From: an uncultured Prevotella sp.
GTDB taxonomy: Bacteria; Bacteroidota; Bacteroidia; Bacteroidales; Bacteroidaceae
Assembly (NCBI GenBank): GCA_900548195.1
Contig: URJQ01000005.1
Span: 1 to 38,334 of the forward strand
Length of the DNA: 38,334 nucleotides
Direction: 5' to 3'
Shown here: piece after piece, positions 26,287-33,729 of the stretch
Numbering within the stretch: position 1 is the stretch's first letter
Layout: each line of letters starts with the position of its first letter
Translations under genes and position numbers: made by a program
The notes under the pieces: model-generated
Seen by the model: only the letters and a program-made list of their open reading frames with translations
What the model was told of the DNA's origin: nothing
Database searches by the model: none

Positions 26287-26373
26287 TTATCCTGAATACA
26301 ATCTTTTTACCTTAAAAAAGCTAATACCTATTGAGATTGGAACGTCCGCACCGTGAGGTGAGGGCGTTTTTTT
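26287..26373 (+). ncRNA. Candidate independent small RNA of about 85 nt
   Basis: The unit runs from a perfect promoter to an intrinsic terminator with no coding potential between. The transcript would contain an unpaired A/U-rich 5' part and the segment CTAATACCTATTGAGATTGG. The terminator stem AACGTCC/GGGCGTT closes it. The layout (Bacteroidetes promoter, short body, terminator) resembles the Bacteroidales-1 class of conserved RNAs, but I cannot confirm membership. It could alternatively be an attenuated leader, although the next gene starts 540 bases away and has its own promoter. Confidence 0.6.
26341..26373 (+). terminator. Terminator of the candidate small RNA
   Basis: AACGTCC and GGGCGTT pair (one G-U), an inner ACC/GGT pairs around GTGA, and seven T residues follow. 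A 10-base inverted repeat (TAATACCTAT at 26322-26331 and ATAGGTATTA at 26380-26389) encloses the whole terminator. Confidence 0.85.
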
Positions 26374-26583
26374 ATATACATAGGTATTATCTTGTGGGGT
26401 GACATAAACGCATTTACATTCATCCATTAGCATATCTATACCTTTTTATATAAGAAGATAATCAGAATCATTATGATAATAGTTGGTAACTATAAACACT
26501 TTCCTTTATATAAACAATTCTTACCACCAAACTTTCTCTATGTTTGCAAATTCTTTTGCAAAGAGACAACTTTTATTATTATT

Positions 26584-26611
26584 ATCATAAAATGATAATC
26601 ATAAAATGATA
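26584..26611. repeat. Tandem 14-base palindromic repeat
   Basis: ATCATAAAATGATA occurs twice head to tail, and each copy is nearly self-complementary. The flanks extend it to a 9-bp inverted repeat (TATTATCAT/ATGATAATA). It might be a protein-binding site or chance AT-rich sequence. The surrounding 26390-26757 is AT-rich with no gene. Confidence 0.4.
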
Positions 26612-26757
26612 ATAGAATAAGGATTTTTAATAATTATGCCTAAAAAAGGGGAAAAGAGAGTGCAATCCGCAGAAATATGAATTGCAATTACACACAGAAA
26701 ACAGCATCGTTTCCTAAAAAAGTCAACACAAATTGCAAGTTTCTACATAATTATTAT

Positions 26758-26765
26758 TACCTTTG
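26758..26765 (+). promoter_or_regulatory. Probable promoter of nudC-mltG
   Basis: TACCTTTG is a perfect -7 box. The nearest -33 candidate, ATTG at 26732-26735, is 22 bases away, slightly too far. The leader would be about 135 bases and contains the inverted GT/CA tract at 26810-26895. Confidence 0.6.
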
Positions 26766-26809
26766 CACTTAATATGCGTGCGCATAAAAAAACATTGTTG
26801 CTTAGTGAT

Positions 26810-26895
26810 TTTATTGTTTAGTTGTTTTGTTGAATGTAATAACATGACAAACATCTGAACAACAAAACAACCAAACAGCATAACAACAAAACAAA
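26810..26895. repeat. Inverted GT-rich/CA-rich tract in the nudC leader
   Basis: GTTTAGTTGTTTTGTT is followed about 35 bases later by AACAACAAAACAACC and AAAC, which can pair at 16 of 19 positions. The word TTGTTTTGTTGAATG also occurs in the tract after lolA, so the two tracts are related. Confidence 0.7.
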
Positions 26896-26908
26896 GTAAC
26901 ACCTGATT

Positions 26909-27703
26909 ATGAATCTTTGGTTTATATTCTGCAAAAGTGATCTTCTGATAGAAAAGACTGCAGACGGATCATTTACCATCCCTTACGGCGATGAACCTCC
27001 TGTGACTCTTAAGGAATGGAACACCATACACAACATCACGCCAATGGATGATGGCACCATAGTCAAGACCGTCAGGGTGGATAATCCTATCACTGACCTT
27101 GCTAATCATGAGATGTGCCCACTTAGGCAGTCGTATTACAAGCTCAGCAAGCCTCTCTATGAGAAAGCCGGCAAATGCCATGAGATACTCTATTGGGACA
27201 TGAATACTAAATTCTGTGGTGTGTGTGGCGCTCCAATGAAACTTGAGACAGACATCTCAAAGCGTTGCACCGGATGCGGAAAGGAAGTATGGCCTCAACT
27301 TGCCACTGCCGTAATCGTGCTCATCCATAAGGGTGTCGATGAGGTATTGCTGGTCAGAGGACGCAATTTCAGAAGCAATTTCCATGGTCTTGTAGCGGGA
27401 TTTGTGGAGACCGGCGAGACTCTGGAGGAAGCTGTAAGGCGCGAAGTGCATGAGGAAGTGGGACTGGAGATTACCAATCTGCGATATTTTGCCTCCCAGC
27501 CTTGGCCTTATCCATGCGGACTGATGGTGGGCTTCAATGCCGATTACGTCTCGGGCGAGATAAAGCTGCAGAAGGAAGAACTGGCAGAAGGCGGATGGTT
27601 TGACCGTCATCGCTTGCCTACTATCCCAGAAAAACTGTCTATCGCACGAAAGCTTATAGATAATTGGCTGAAACAAGCCAACAAAACACCAAACAACCCA
27701 TAA
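26909..27703 (+). CDS. nudC: NAD+ diphosphatase (Nudix)
   Basis: NudC hydrolyses NAD(H) to NMN and AMP and can remove NAD caps from RNA. The 264-residue protein has the NudC layout: a divergent N-terminal domain, a four-Cys zinc ribbon (Cys103, Cys106, Cys120, Cys123), then the Nudix domain. The Nudix box reads GFVETGETLEEAVRREVHEE plus VGL. The NADH-pyrophosphatase signature SQPWPYP follows. This SQPWP motif separates NudC from general Nudix enzymes. It lies 29 bp upstream of mltG and is probably co-transcribed. Confidence 0.95.
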   Translation: MNLWFIFCKSDLLIEKTADGSFTIPYGDEPPVTLKEWNTIHNITPMDDGTIVKTVRVDNPITDLANHEMCPLRQSYYKLSKPLYEKAGKCHEILYWDMNTKFCGVCGAPMKLETDISKRCTGCGKEVWPQLATAVIVLIHKGVDEVLLVRGRNFRSNFHGLVAGFVETGETLEEAVRREVHEEVGLEITNLRYFASQPWPYPCGLMVGFNADYVSGEIKLQKEELAEGGWFDRHRLPTIPEKLSIARKLIDNWLKQANKTPNNP

Positions 27704-27723
27704 CAAACAACCCACAACCAACA
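27672..27723. repeat. CA-rich tract at the nudC end
   Basis: AACAAACAACCCACAACC-type repeats cover the last codons of nudC and the gap to mltG. The end of nudC (KTPNNP) is therefore encoded partly by the tract. Confidence 0.55.
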
Positions 27724-27732
27724 CTAATAAAA

Positions 27733-28755
27733 ATGAATCAAAAGAAGAAAGGATACCTCATCTCCGCCATTGGATGCATTGTAGTAATCATTGGCATCGT
27801 GGCTTATTATCTCTTTGCCGGTATCTCAAAGCATGACTACACCGTCTATCTCTATATCGATAATGACGATAATCTCGACTCTGTGACCGTGAAACTTGAC
27901 ACTATCGCCACCGAACAGGGACGCACTGCCATACGCACCATGGCGCGCCATCTACACTATGCAGACCATATCCGCTCAGGTAAATACGCTGTCACTCCTT
28001 CTATGAGCGCTTTTACCCTGTTCCGCAACTTGCGAAACGGACATCAGGAACCTGTCAAACTGACCATTCCAAGCGTGAGGACAAAGGAACGTCTGGCTGA
28101 GGAAATGGCTGAACGACTGATGTTTTCCAAGGAAGATTTCCTCGATGCACTAAACGATCCGAAGATATGTGGAAAGTATGCACTCGATACTGCCACCATT
28201 ATCTCTATGTTTATCCCTAACACTTACGAAGTGTACTGGAACATACCTCTCGAAAAGTTTCTTGACAAGATGAAGAATGAGAGTGATGATTTCTGGAAGG
28301 GCACTCGCTCTGCAAAGGCAAAGGAGCTCAATCTCTCGCCGGTGGAGGTAATCACCATTGCAAGTATAGTGGATGAAGAAACTGCCAACAATGCTGAGAA
28401 GCCTATGATTGCAGGAATGTATTACAATCGTCTGAAGCAGAATATGCCTCTCCAGGCAGACCCTACTATCAAGTTTGCTTTGCAGGATTTCTCACTGAGA
28501 AGAATCTATACCAAACTGCTCAATGTGGTTAGTCCTTATAACACTTATAGAAATGAGGGATTGCCTCCTGGACCTATTCGCATTCCAAGCGTGGCAGGTA
28601 TCGATGCTGTGCTCAATATGGTGCACCATGACTTCATCTATATGTGTGCTAAAGAGGACTTCTCTGGCACACACAACTTTGCCAAGTCATACAATGAACA
28701 TCTCGCCAACGCCGCTAAATACAGTAAGGCTTTGGATGAGAGGGGAGTTAAATAA
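27733..28755 (+). CDS. mltG: Endolytic peptidoglycan transglycosylase MltG
   Basis: MltG is an inner-membrane lytic transglycosylase that cuts nascent glycan strands and sets their length. The start at 27733 gives 340 residues with a single N-terminal membrane segment (GYLISAIGCIVVIIGIVAYY). An upstream in-frame ATG lies inside nudC and encodes only CA-tract residues. The YceG/MltG domain covers about 140-335. The catalytic region is ASIVDEET (about 210-217), where an acidic residue of the ASIVxxET motif is essential. The conserved MPLQADPTIKFAL and YNTYRNEGLPPGPI follow. A heptamer array and a strong terminator follow the gene. Confidence 0.95.
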   Translation: MNQKKKGYLISAIGCIVVIIGIVAYYLFAGISKHDYTVYLYIDNDDNLDSVTVKLDTIATEQGRTAIRTMARHLHYADHIRSGKYAVTPSMSAFTLFRNLRNGHQEPVKLTIPSVRTKERLAEEMAERLMFSKEDFLDALNDPKICGKYALDTATIISMFIPNTYEVYWNIPLEKFLDKMKNESDDFWKGTRSAKAKELNLSPVEVITIASIVDEETANNAEKPMIAGMYYNRLKQNMPLQADPTIKFALQDFSLRRIYTKLLNVVSPYNTYRNEGLPPGPIRIPSVAGIDAVLNMVHHDFIYMCAKEDFSGTHNFAKSYNEHLANAAKYSKALDERGVK

Positions 28756-28845
28756 TAATTCATAATGCATAATTCATAATGCATAATTTATAATGCTTAA
28801 TGCATAATGCTTAATGCATAATTCATAATGCTTAATGCATAATGC
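28755..28845. repeat. Thirteen-copy heptamer array
   Basis: Thirteen uninterrupted 7-base units occupy exactly 91 bases. Seven are ATAATGC, three ATAATTC or ATAATTT, and three TTAATGC. The array starts at the mltG stop codon and ends 20 bases before the terminator. Confidence 0.9.
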
Positions 28846-28864
28846 AGGAAGCCTATTACAAATG

Positions 28865-28907
28865 AAGCGAGAGTAACCCTGGACAATATATCGGGTTACT
28901 CTCGCTT
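28865..28907. terminator. Bidirectional terminator between mltG and cdd
   Basis: AAGCGAGAGTAACCC and GGGTTACTCTCGCTT form a perfect 15-bp stem with a 13-base loop. It lies between convergent genes and can serve both. Confidence 0.85.
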
Positions 28908-28967
28908 TACTTAATATAGGTTTTCAGACTGTCTCTTTCGTTAATAAGACATTATGGGTTAAAAGAA

Positions 28968-29453
28968 TCAGTCTGATAAACTATCTACAGAGAAAGAGAA
29001 AGGAAGGAGGGTCTTGATAGAATCAGCTATCAGGACTCCTTTTTTTCCATATAGGAGAATGCGGATAGGCTGATTATAGCGCACTTCATGCTCAAGGATT
29101 ACCTGACGGCATGAACCGCATGGGGAAATAGGGTCATTGACAAACTCACCGTTTATATTGCGTGCAGCAATAGCGAGAGTAAGAATAGGAGTGTCTGGAT
29201 ACTGTGCCTGCGAAGAGAAGATAGTGACACGCTCAGCACAAAGCGTGAGCGGAGTAACGGAATTCTCCTGATTACAACCAGTCACCACTACCCCATTCTG
29301 TAGGCGTAGTGCAGCTCCGACACGAAACTTGCTGAATGGTGCATACGAAGCCTCTGTAGCCTTCTTTGCCTTCTCCACGAGTTCATTGTCTTCTGGGGTC
29401 AGTTCAGATTGCTCTACGAGCATCATCTTCAGGTTCAATTCTATTGTTTTCAT
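28968..29453 (-). CDS. cdd: Cytidine deaminase
   Basis: Cytidine deaminase converts (deoxy)cytidine to (deoxy)uridine in pyrimidine salvage. The ATG at 29453 (MKTIELNLKMM) gives 161 residues. Upstream in-frame codons read through the GT/CA tract and are rejected. Zinc and catalytic residues are in LCAERV (Cys72, Glu74) and PCGSCRQ (Cys112, Cys115). The substrate-binding GCNQENS is present. It is the last gene of the minus-strand run from the exonuclease, separated from the beta-helix lipoprotein gene by a long repeat tract. Confidence 0.95.
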   Translation of the reverse strand: MKTIELNLKMMLVEQSELTPEDNELVEKAKKATEASYAPFSKFRVGAALRLQNGVVVTGCNQENSVTPLTLCAERVTIFSSQAQYPDTPILTLAIAARNINGEFVNDPISPCGSCRQVILEHEVRYNQPIRILLYGKKGVLIADSIKTLLPFSFSVDSLSD

Positions 29454-29465
29454 ATCTTTATTATT

Positions 29466-29601
29466 ATTGTTGTTTAGTGGTTTTGTTGTCTGGTTGTTTT
29501 GTTGATTGTTGGTTATCGGTGGTCGGTTGTCGGTTTGTTGATAGTCCAGTTGCGAGCAAATTCTACAAACAACCAGACAACTAAACAACCAGACAACTAA
29601 T
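29466..29601. repeat. Inverted GT-rich/CA-rich tract in the cdd leader
   Basis: Repeats of GGTTGTTTTGTTG and GGTTGTCGG (29475-29545) face CAAACAACCAGACAACTAAA (29566-29590) and further copies. GTTGTCTGGTTGTTT pairs perfectly with AAACAACCAGACAAC. A long hairpin could form between the beta-helix gene stop and the cdd start. Confidence 0.8.
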
Positions 29602-31036
29602 AACATCCAATATTAACCACTTCCTTCGGCTTTATTCCATCGCGATTATATGGCAATGCCCATGCTTTGTTAGCAGTGCCGACAGCCTTTGAGATGGAGT
29701 CGAGATGGAAATCGTAACGCAGAAGCTCAGTGTCTATTCGCTTGAAATTCTTCCATCCGGCAGAGATTGTGTCCTTGACATTCTCCCAGATGATACTATC
29801 ACATACCGTGGAATCATTTATCTTTGGCGTGCGAAGGAGAGAATAAGCAAAAGAATAATGGAAGGCGGCAGTAGAGTCAGCCTTAGTTCCCATAATGACA
29901 TCATCAGCATATCCCGTCACTATCGAGTTTCTTACGCTGAGATTGACCAGTGGCCAGACATTCGTTCCGTCGCCATTACTGAAACGGAGCGCTGCTCCAC
30001 GCTGAGCATCAAATGGATAAAACTGTGCCAACGTGCAGTGGAGTAATGACACATCGCCTCCCATCACCGCCACACAGTCAGCCAATGTATTGGAAATCTG
30101 GCAGTTTTCGATGACTACTTTCGCATTTGAAGTGCTTATGCCATAGCCTTTACAATTATGAATGGTGGAAGCTGTAAGCGTGAGTTTCAGTCTGTTGACG
30201 TCGCTTGAGTCGCACACTATGCCGTCATATCCACTATGTATGTCAGTGAAACCTATGATATTATCGTAGGAAGAGGCAGAGAAATGAATGCCTTTCCATC
30301 TTCCTGGCACGAGATCGTAAGGCAGATAGTCAAACATATTGTCGAGACGGTCGCCCCTTAGCACCACATTATTTGTGGAATCGCCCTTGCATACCAATCT
30401 GCCTTTCACCTCAATGCCTGCATCATCATGGAAATAGATGATAGAACCAGGAGCTATGGTGAGCGTAGCAAGAGAATCGACTGTTATGCCTTGATAGATT
30501 ACGAGAGGTCTTTTGCCTGCATTATCTATGAGAGAATCACGTGATATCCGCATTTCCTGCACGAGATCAGCATCCCATGACCACGCATTGAGATTGACCA
30601 CCTGCTGCTTTCCGCTCTCCAAGGTGAAGATAAGATTGTCTCCTATCTCCTTTGGAGCAGTCTGATAAGTGGATCGTGAAGTCAGTTCCACGAAGACGCG
30701 GATGCTGTCTCCTTTTCTTATTTCAATGTCAGAAGTCTGAAATCCAGTCTGCTCGCCAAGGTTTATTCCGTCCACATTGACACGGAAACCAGTCTGGTTG
30801 CCATTCTGCAACCTCACGTTAGAGCAGCGTATTCCGTCTCCAGACTTATTGTAAATCCAGAAAGAACGCGTGGAAGCCGGCACTTTGGAGAATACCGTGT
30901 CCATAAATACCGTATCCACACCCAGTGTAAGACTATTGAATGGGGATGCGGAAAAACTGTCATCATCATTGCAAGCCGTAAGGATTATGGCAAGCAACGG
31001 AAGAAATACCAATATGTTTCTAATGCTCTTTTTCAT
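29597..31036 (-). CDS. Lipoprotein with right-handed beta-helix repeats
   Basis: The 479-residue protein has a lipoprotein signal with AC at residues 21-22 (Cys22). After a beta-rich N-terminal domain of about 180 residues, residues about 190-370 show short repeating strands. Examples are ITVDSLATLTIAPGSIIYF, GIEVKGRLVCKG, STIHNCKGYGIST and ISNTLADCVAVMGG, which are typical of a parallel beta-helix. No catalytic motif of a polysaccharide lyase is evident, so it may be a surface or periplasmic binding or structural protein. Its ATG overlaps the tilS stop by one base (TAATG), which implies translational coupling. The function is unknown. Confidence 0.82.
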   Translation of the reverse strand: MKKSIRNILVFLPLLAIILTACNDDDSFSASPFNSLTLGVDTVFMDTVFSKVPASTRSFWIYNKSGDGIRCSNVRLQNGNQTGFRVNVDGINLGEQTGFQTSDIEIRKGDSIRVFVELTSRSTYQTAPKEIGDNLIFTLESGKQQVVNLNAWSWDADLVQEMRISRDSLIDNAGKRPLVIYQGITVDSLATLTIAPGSIIYFHDDAGIEVKGRLVCKGDSTNNVVLRGDRLDNMFDYLPYDLVPGRWKGIHFSASSYDNIIGFTDIHSGYDGIVCDSSDVNRLKLTLTASTIHNCKGYGISTSNAKVVIENCQISNTLADCVAVMGGDVSLLHCTLAQFYPFDAQRGAALRFSNGDGTNVWPLVNLSVRNSIVTGYADDVIMGTKADSTAAFHYSFAYSLLRTPKINDSTVCDSIIWENVKDTISAGWKNFKRIDTELLRYDFHLDSISKAVGTANKAWALPYNRDGIKPKEVVNIGCY

Positions 31037-32421
31037 TATTTGAAATAACGGATTACAAGGGCATTTATTGTATTTTTGCCAATGCAGTATTTTCCATCGG
31101 GACGTTCACCCACGAGCCACAGAATATTATCGTCAGCATCAGAGATTACGAGTTGGGCTTCCTTTTGGAAGATATTTCGCTTTCTGTCGGTAAGATAGTC
31201 GCTAACGAGTTTTGTTCCCTTCATTCCGAAAGGCATAAATCGCTCTCCTGGCTTCACATTCCTCAGGCAAAGAGGAAACCTTACCTTATCGGCATCGAGC
31301 GTGGCACAGAGCAACGAGCGGTCGATGGTGAAACTTTCATCCACTTGCTGCATTTTGACGGAGACCTTTTCTGTGGCAGACTGCGTCTCACTGATGACGT
31401 AAGTGCCTGCCTCTGGAATGCGGAAAGGCTTGCGTTCTGCTACCGATTTCTCCTTGATGAGCAGACAACCGCGATCTACTATCAGCGTATGCCCTGCACT
31501 CTCCCATCGCTTTCCCGGCTGAGAAAGGTCTGAACGAGATATTTCCTCCACCTGCGATGGGGAGAAAAGTAATGGTGAAAGAATGGTCTGAAGGGTGTAT
31601 TCACGCGATGCCACTCCCGACAAAGCCTTGACATCTATCGACATAAGGCGATCAGCAGGGGCTATATCGGCAGATGAAAGCGTGGATTTCACCACACGGT
31701 CCACATCCTTACGCATGGCATTATCAAAGACTTTACCAGCCTCTACCATTCTTAGAGCGGTCTGAGCGATATTCTCTGACACAGAAGGATTTATCCCTTC
31801 GAGTAGAGGTAACAGATTAAGCCTTATCTTATTGCGCACCACATCATCCTCCAGATTGGTGCTGTCAGTGACAAAGTCCTGCCCTTTCTCTTTCAGCCAT
31901 GCCTCTATATCCCTTCTTCCCACGCAGAGAAGTGGGCGCACTATATGTCCATTCCTTGGTTTTATGCCCTGCAATCCATGAATGCCAGTGCCACGAATGA
32001 GATTCATTATCACCGTTTCGACAGAGTCATCACGATGATGCGCCACGAGAATATCGTCGGCTTCGATGCTCACTCTCAACTGTTCAAAATAATTATAACG
32101 CAAATCTCTCGCTGCCATTTCTATGCTCACCTTATGCAGAGAAGCGTAAGTGAGAGTGTCAAAATGCACACGATGGAATGGTATTGCCTCCCTTTCACAC
32201 AGTTTCTCGCAAAAAGCCTCATCCCTGTCAGCCTCTTCTCCACGTAGATGGAAATTGCAATGCACCGCCTCTACATCATAGCCCAGCGACTTGCAGACGA
32301 GCAACAGGCAGACGGAGTCCGCTCCGCCCGACAATGCTACGAGCCCTTTCCATTTCCCTTGTTGGGGAATAAGGGATTCTGAGGATATGAATTTCTTTAT
32401 TTTCTGCTCTATGGGATGCAT
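31036..32421 (-). CDS. tilS: tRNA(Ile)-lysidine synthetase
   Basis: TilS adds lysine to C34 of tRNA-Ile(CAU), changing its codon from AUG to AUA, and is usually essential. The ATG at 32421 (MHPIEQKIKKFISSE) gives 461 residues. Upstream in-frame codons run into the repeat block. The ATP-binding PP-loop is SGGADS (residues 31-36), and the HCNFHLRGEEADRDEAFCE and VAHHRDDSVETVIMNLIRGTG blocks confirm TilS. The C-terminal TilS domain contains LRNVKPGERFMPFGMKGTKLVSDYL, split across its usual positions. Its leader holds the 45-bp duplication, and it overlaps the following lipoprotein gene. Confidence 0.96.
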   Translation of the reverse strand: MHPIEQKIKKFISSESLIPQQGKWKGLVALSGGADSVCLLLVCKSLGYDVEAVHCNFHLRGEEADRDEAFCEKLCEREAIPFHRVHFDTLTYASLHKVSIEMAARDLRYNYFEQLRVSIEADDILVAHHRDDSVETVIMNLIRGTGIHGLQGIKPRNGHIVRPLLCVGRRDIEAWLKEKGQDFVTDSTNLEDDVVRNKIRLNLLPLLEGINPSVSENIAQTALRMVEAGKVFDNAMRKDVDRVVKSTLSSADIAPADRLMSIDVKALSGVASREYTLQTILSPLLFSPSQVEEISRSDLSQPGKRWESAGHTLIVDRGCLLIKEKSVAERKPFRIPEAGTYVISETQSATEKVSVKMQQVDESFTIDRSLLCATLDADKVRFPLCLRNVKPGERFMPFGMKGTKLVSDYLTDRKRNIFQKEAQLVISDADDNILWLVGERPDGKYCIGKNTINALVIRYFK

Positions 32422-32438
32422 GAGGTGTTTGTTTTTTT

Positions 32439-32546
32439 CATTGCCCGGTAACGCGGGCAACACTGTGGCGAACATTGGAGAATATTGCTACATCGTTTCT
32501 GCATTGCACGGTAACGCGGGCAACACTGTAGCGAACATTGGAGAAT
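32439..32546. repeat. Duplicated 45-bp block with hairpin in the tilS leader
   Basis: Two copies (32439-32483 and 32502-32546) differ at two positions and lie 63 bases apart. The first contains TTGCCCG and CGGGCAA around GTAACG, a 7-bp hairpin; in the second one pair is lost. They fill the 126-bp gap between rlmI and tilS. The sequence ACTGT(G/A)GCGAACATTGG is shared by both. Confidence 0.85.
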
Positions 32547-32547
32547 C

Positions 32548-33729
32548 CTATTCTACATAGAGCACCAATCCCTTGAGGTATTCGCCTTCAGGATGGTAGA
32601 TGTTGATAGGATGGTCGGCAGGCTGATGGAGCTGGTGAAGGATACGCACCTTACGTCCAGACTGCGCTGCAGCAGTAAAGACTGCATTGCGAAAATTATC
32701 CTTTGTCACCACTTGCGAACAACTGAATGTGAAGAGTATTCCGCCCGGCTTGATGCGCTCGAAAGCCTTGACATTAAGGCGTGTATAGCCCTTCAGAGCA
32801 TTGTGTAATGCACCACGATGCTTTGCAAAGGCAGGCGGATCAAGGATAATGAGGTCGTATTTATCATCCGCTCCGTCCAGGAACTTGAAAGCATCCTCAC
32901 AGAAAGCCTCATGACGCTTGTCGCCAGGGAAATTGAGTTCCACGTTCTTAGTGGTGAGTTCTATGGCTTTTCCTGAAGAATCCACGGAGTGAACGAGTTT
33001 TGCCCCGCCACGCATAGCATAGAAAGAGAAGCCACCTGTATAGCAGAACATATTGAGCACACAGCGTCCTTTAGAGTAATGTTCGAGCAACGAACGGTTC
33101 TCACGCTGGTCAACAAAGAAACCTGTCTTCTGTCCTTTGAGCCAATCGACGTGGAATTTGAGTCCATTCTCCAAAGCCACATTCTCGTCAGTATCGCCAT
33201 AGATGAAACCATTCTCCTGTCCGAGTTCCGCCTTGTAAGGCAGTGTGGTCTCGCTCTTGTAATATACATTCTCGATGCGATGCTCCATTACGCGCACCAA
33301 CTGGCGTGATATTTCCATCCTGTACTCGTGCATTCCCACGCTATGTGCCTGCACTACAGCGGTCTTACCATAGCAATCGATGACCAGTCCTGGGAGATTA
33401 TCGCCTTCTCCGTGAACGAGACGGTAGGTATTGTTCTGCGGATTGTCTGCAATACCGATTGCAATGCGCACGTCGAGGGCAATCTTGAGACGATTGTACC
33501 AGAAATCATCGTCAATCATCTCATCGTCGAAAGTAAGTATTCGCACGGCAATGCTTCCTATCTGGAAGTGTCCGCGACCGATATACTCGCCTTCGGCAGA
33601 GATTACATTGACTATCTCGCCTTCACGCAAGCCTTCGTCCATATGGTGCAGTGCACCCGAGAACACCCAAGGATGAAAGCGCTTCATGCTCTCTTCCTTA
33701 CCTCTTTTCAAATATACGTTTTTATACAT
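32548..33729 (-). CDS. rlmI: 23S rRNA methyltransferase, RlmI family
   Basis: The 393-residue protein has an N-terminal PUA-like domain (HPWVFSGALHHMD, residues about 19-31). A central RlmI-type domain (YRLVHGEGDNLPGLVIDCYG) and a Rossmann methyltransferase domain follow. The latter contains TGFFVDQRENR, VLNMFCYTGGFSFYA, LDPPAFAK and the FSCSQ block. In E. coli RlmI methylates C1962 of 23S rRNA at C5. The same target is likely here but inferred. Its ATG lies inside the end of the exonuclease gene (8-base overlap ATGTATAA), so the two are co-translated. Confidence 0.92.
   Translation of the reverse strand: MYKNVYLKRGKEESMKRFHPWVFSGALHHMDEGLREGEIVNVISAEGEYIGRGHFQIGSIAVRILTFDDEMIDDDFWYNRLKIALDVRIAIGIADNPQNNTYRLVHGEGDNLPGLVIDCYGKTAVVQAHSVGMHEYRMEISRQLVRVMEHRIENVYYKSETTLPYKAELGQENGFIYGDTDENVALENGLKFHVDWLKGQKTGFFVDQRENRSLLEHYSKGRCVLNMFCYTGGFSFYAMRGGAKLVHSVDSSGKAIELTTKNVELNFPGDKRHEAFCEDAFKFLDGADDKYDLIILDPPAFAKHRGALHNALKGYTRLNVKAFERIKPGGILFTFSCSQVVTKDNFRNAVFTAAAQSGRKVRILHQLHQPADHPINIYHPEGEYLKGLVLYVE

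Noticed and set aside
29454..29606. 51-residue N-terminal extension of cytidine deaminase resembling a membrane segment
   Set aside because: It is encoded by the repeat tract and is absent from the family; the ATG at 29453 fits the usual start.
32291..32560. Plus-strand frame with a twice-repeated GNAGNTVANIGE peptide
   Set aside because: The peptide repeat is the translation of the 45-bp DNA duplication in the tilS leader, and the frame is antisense to tilS.
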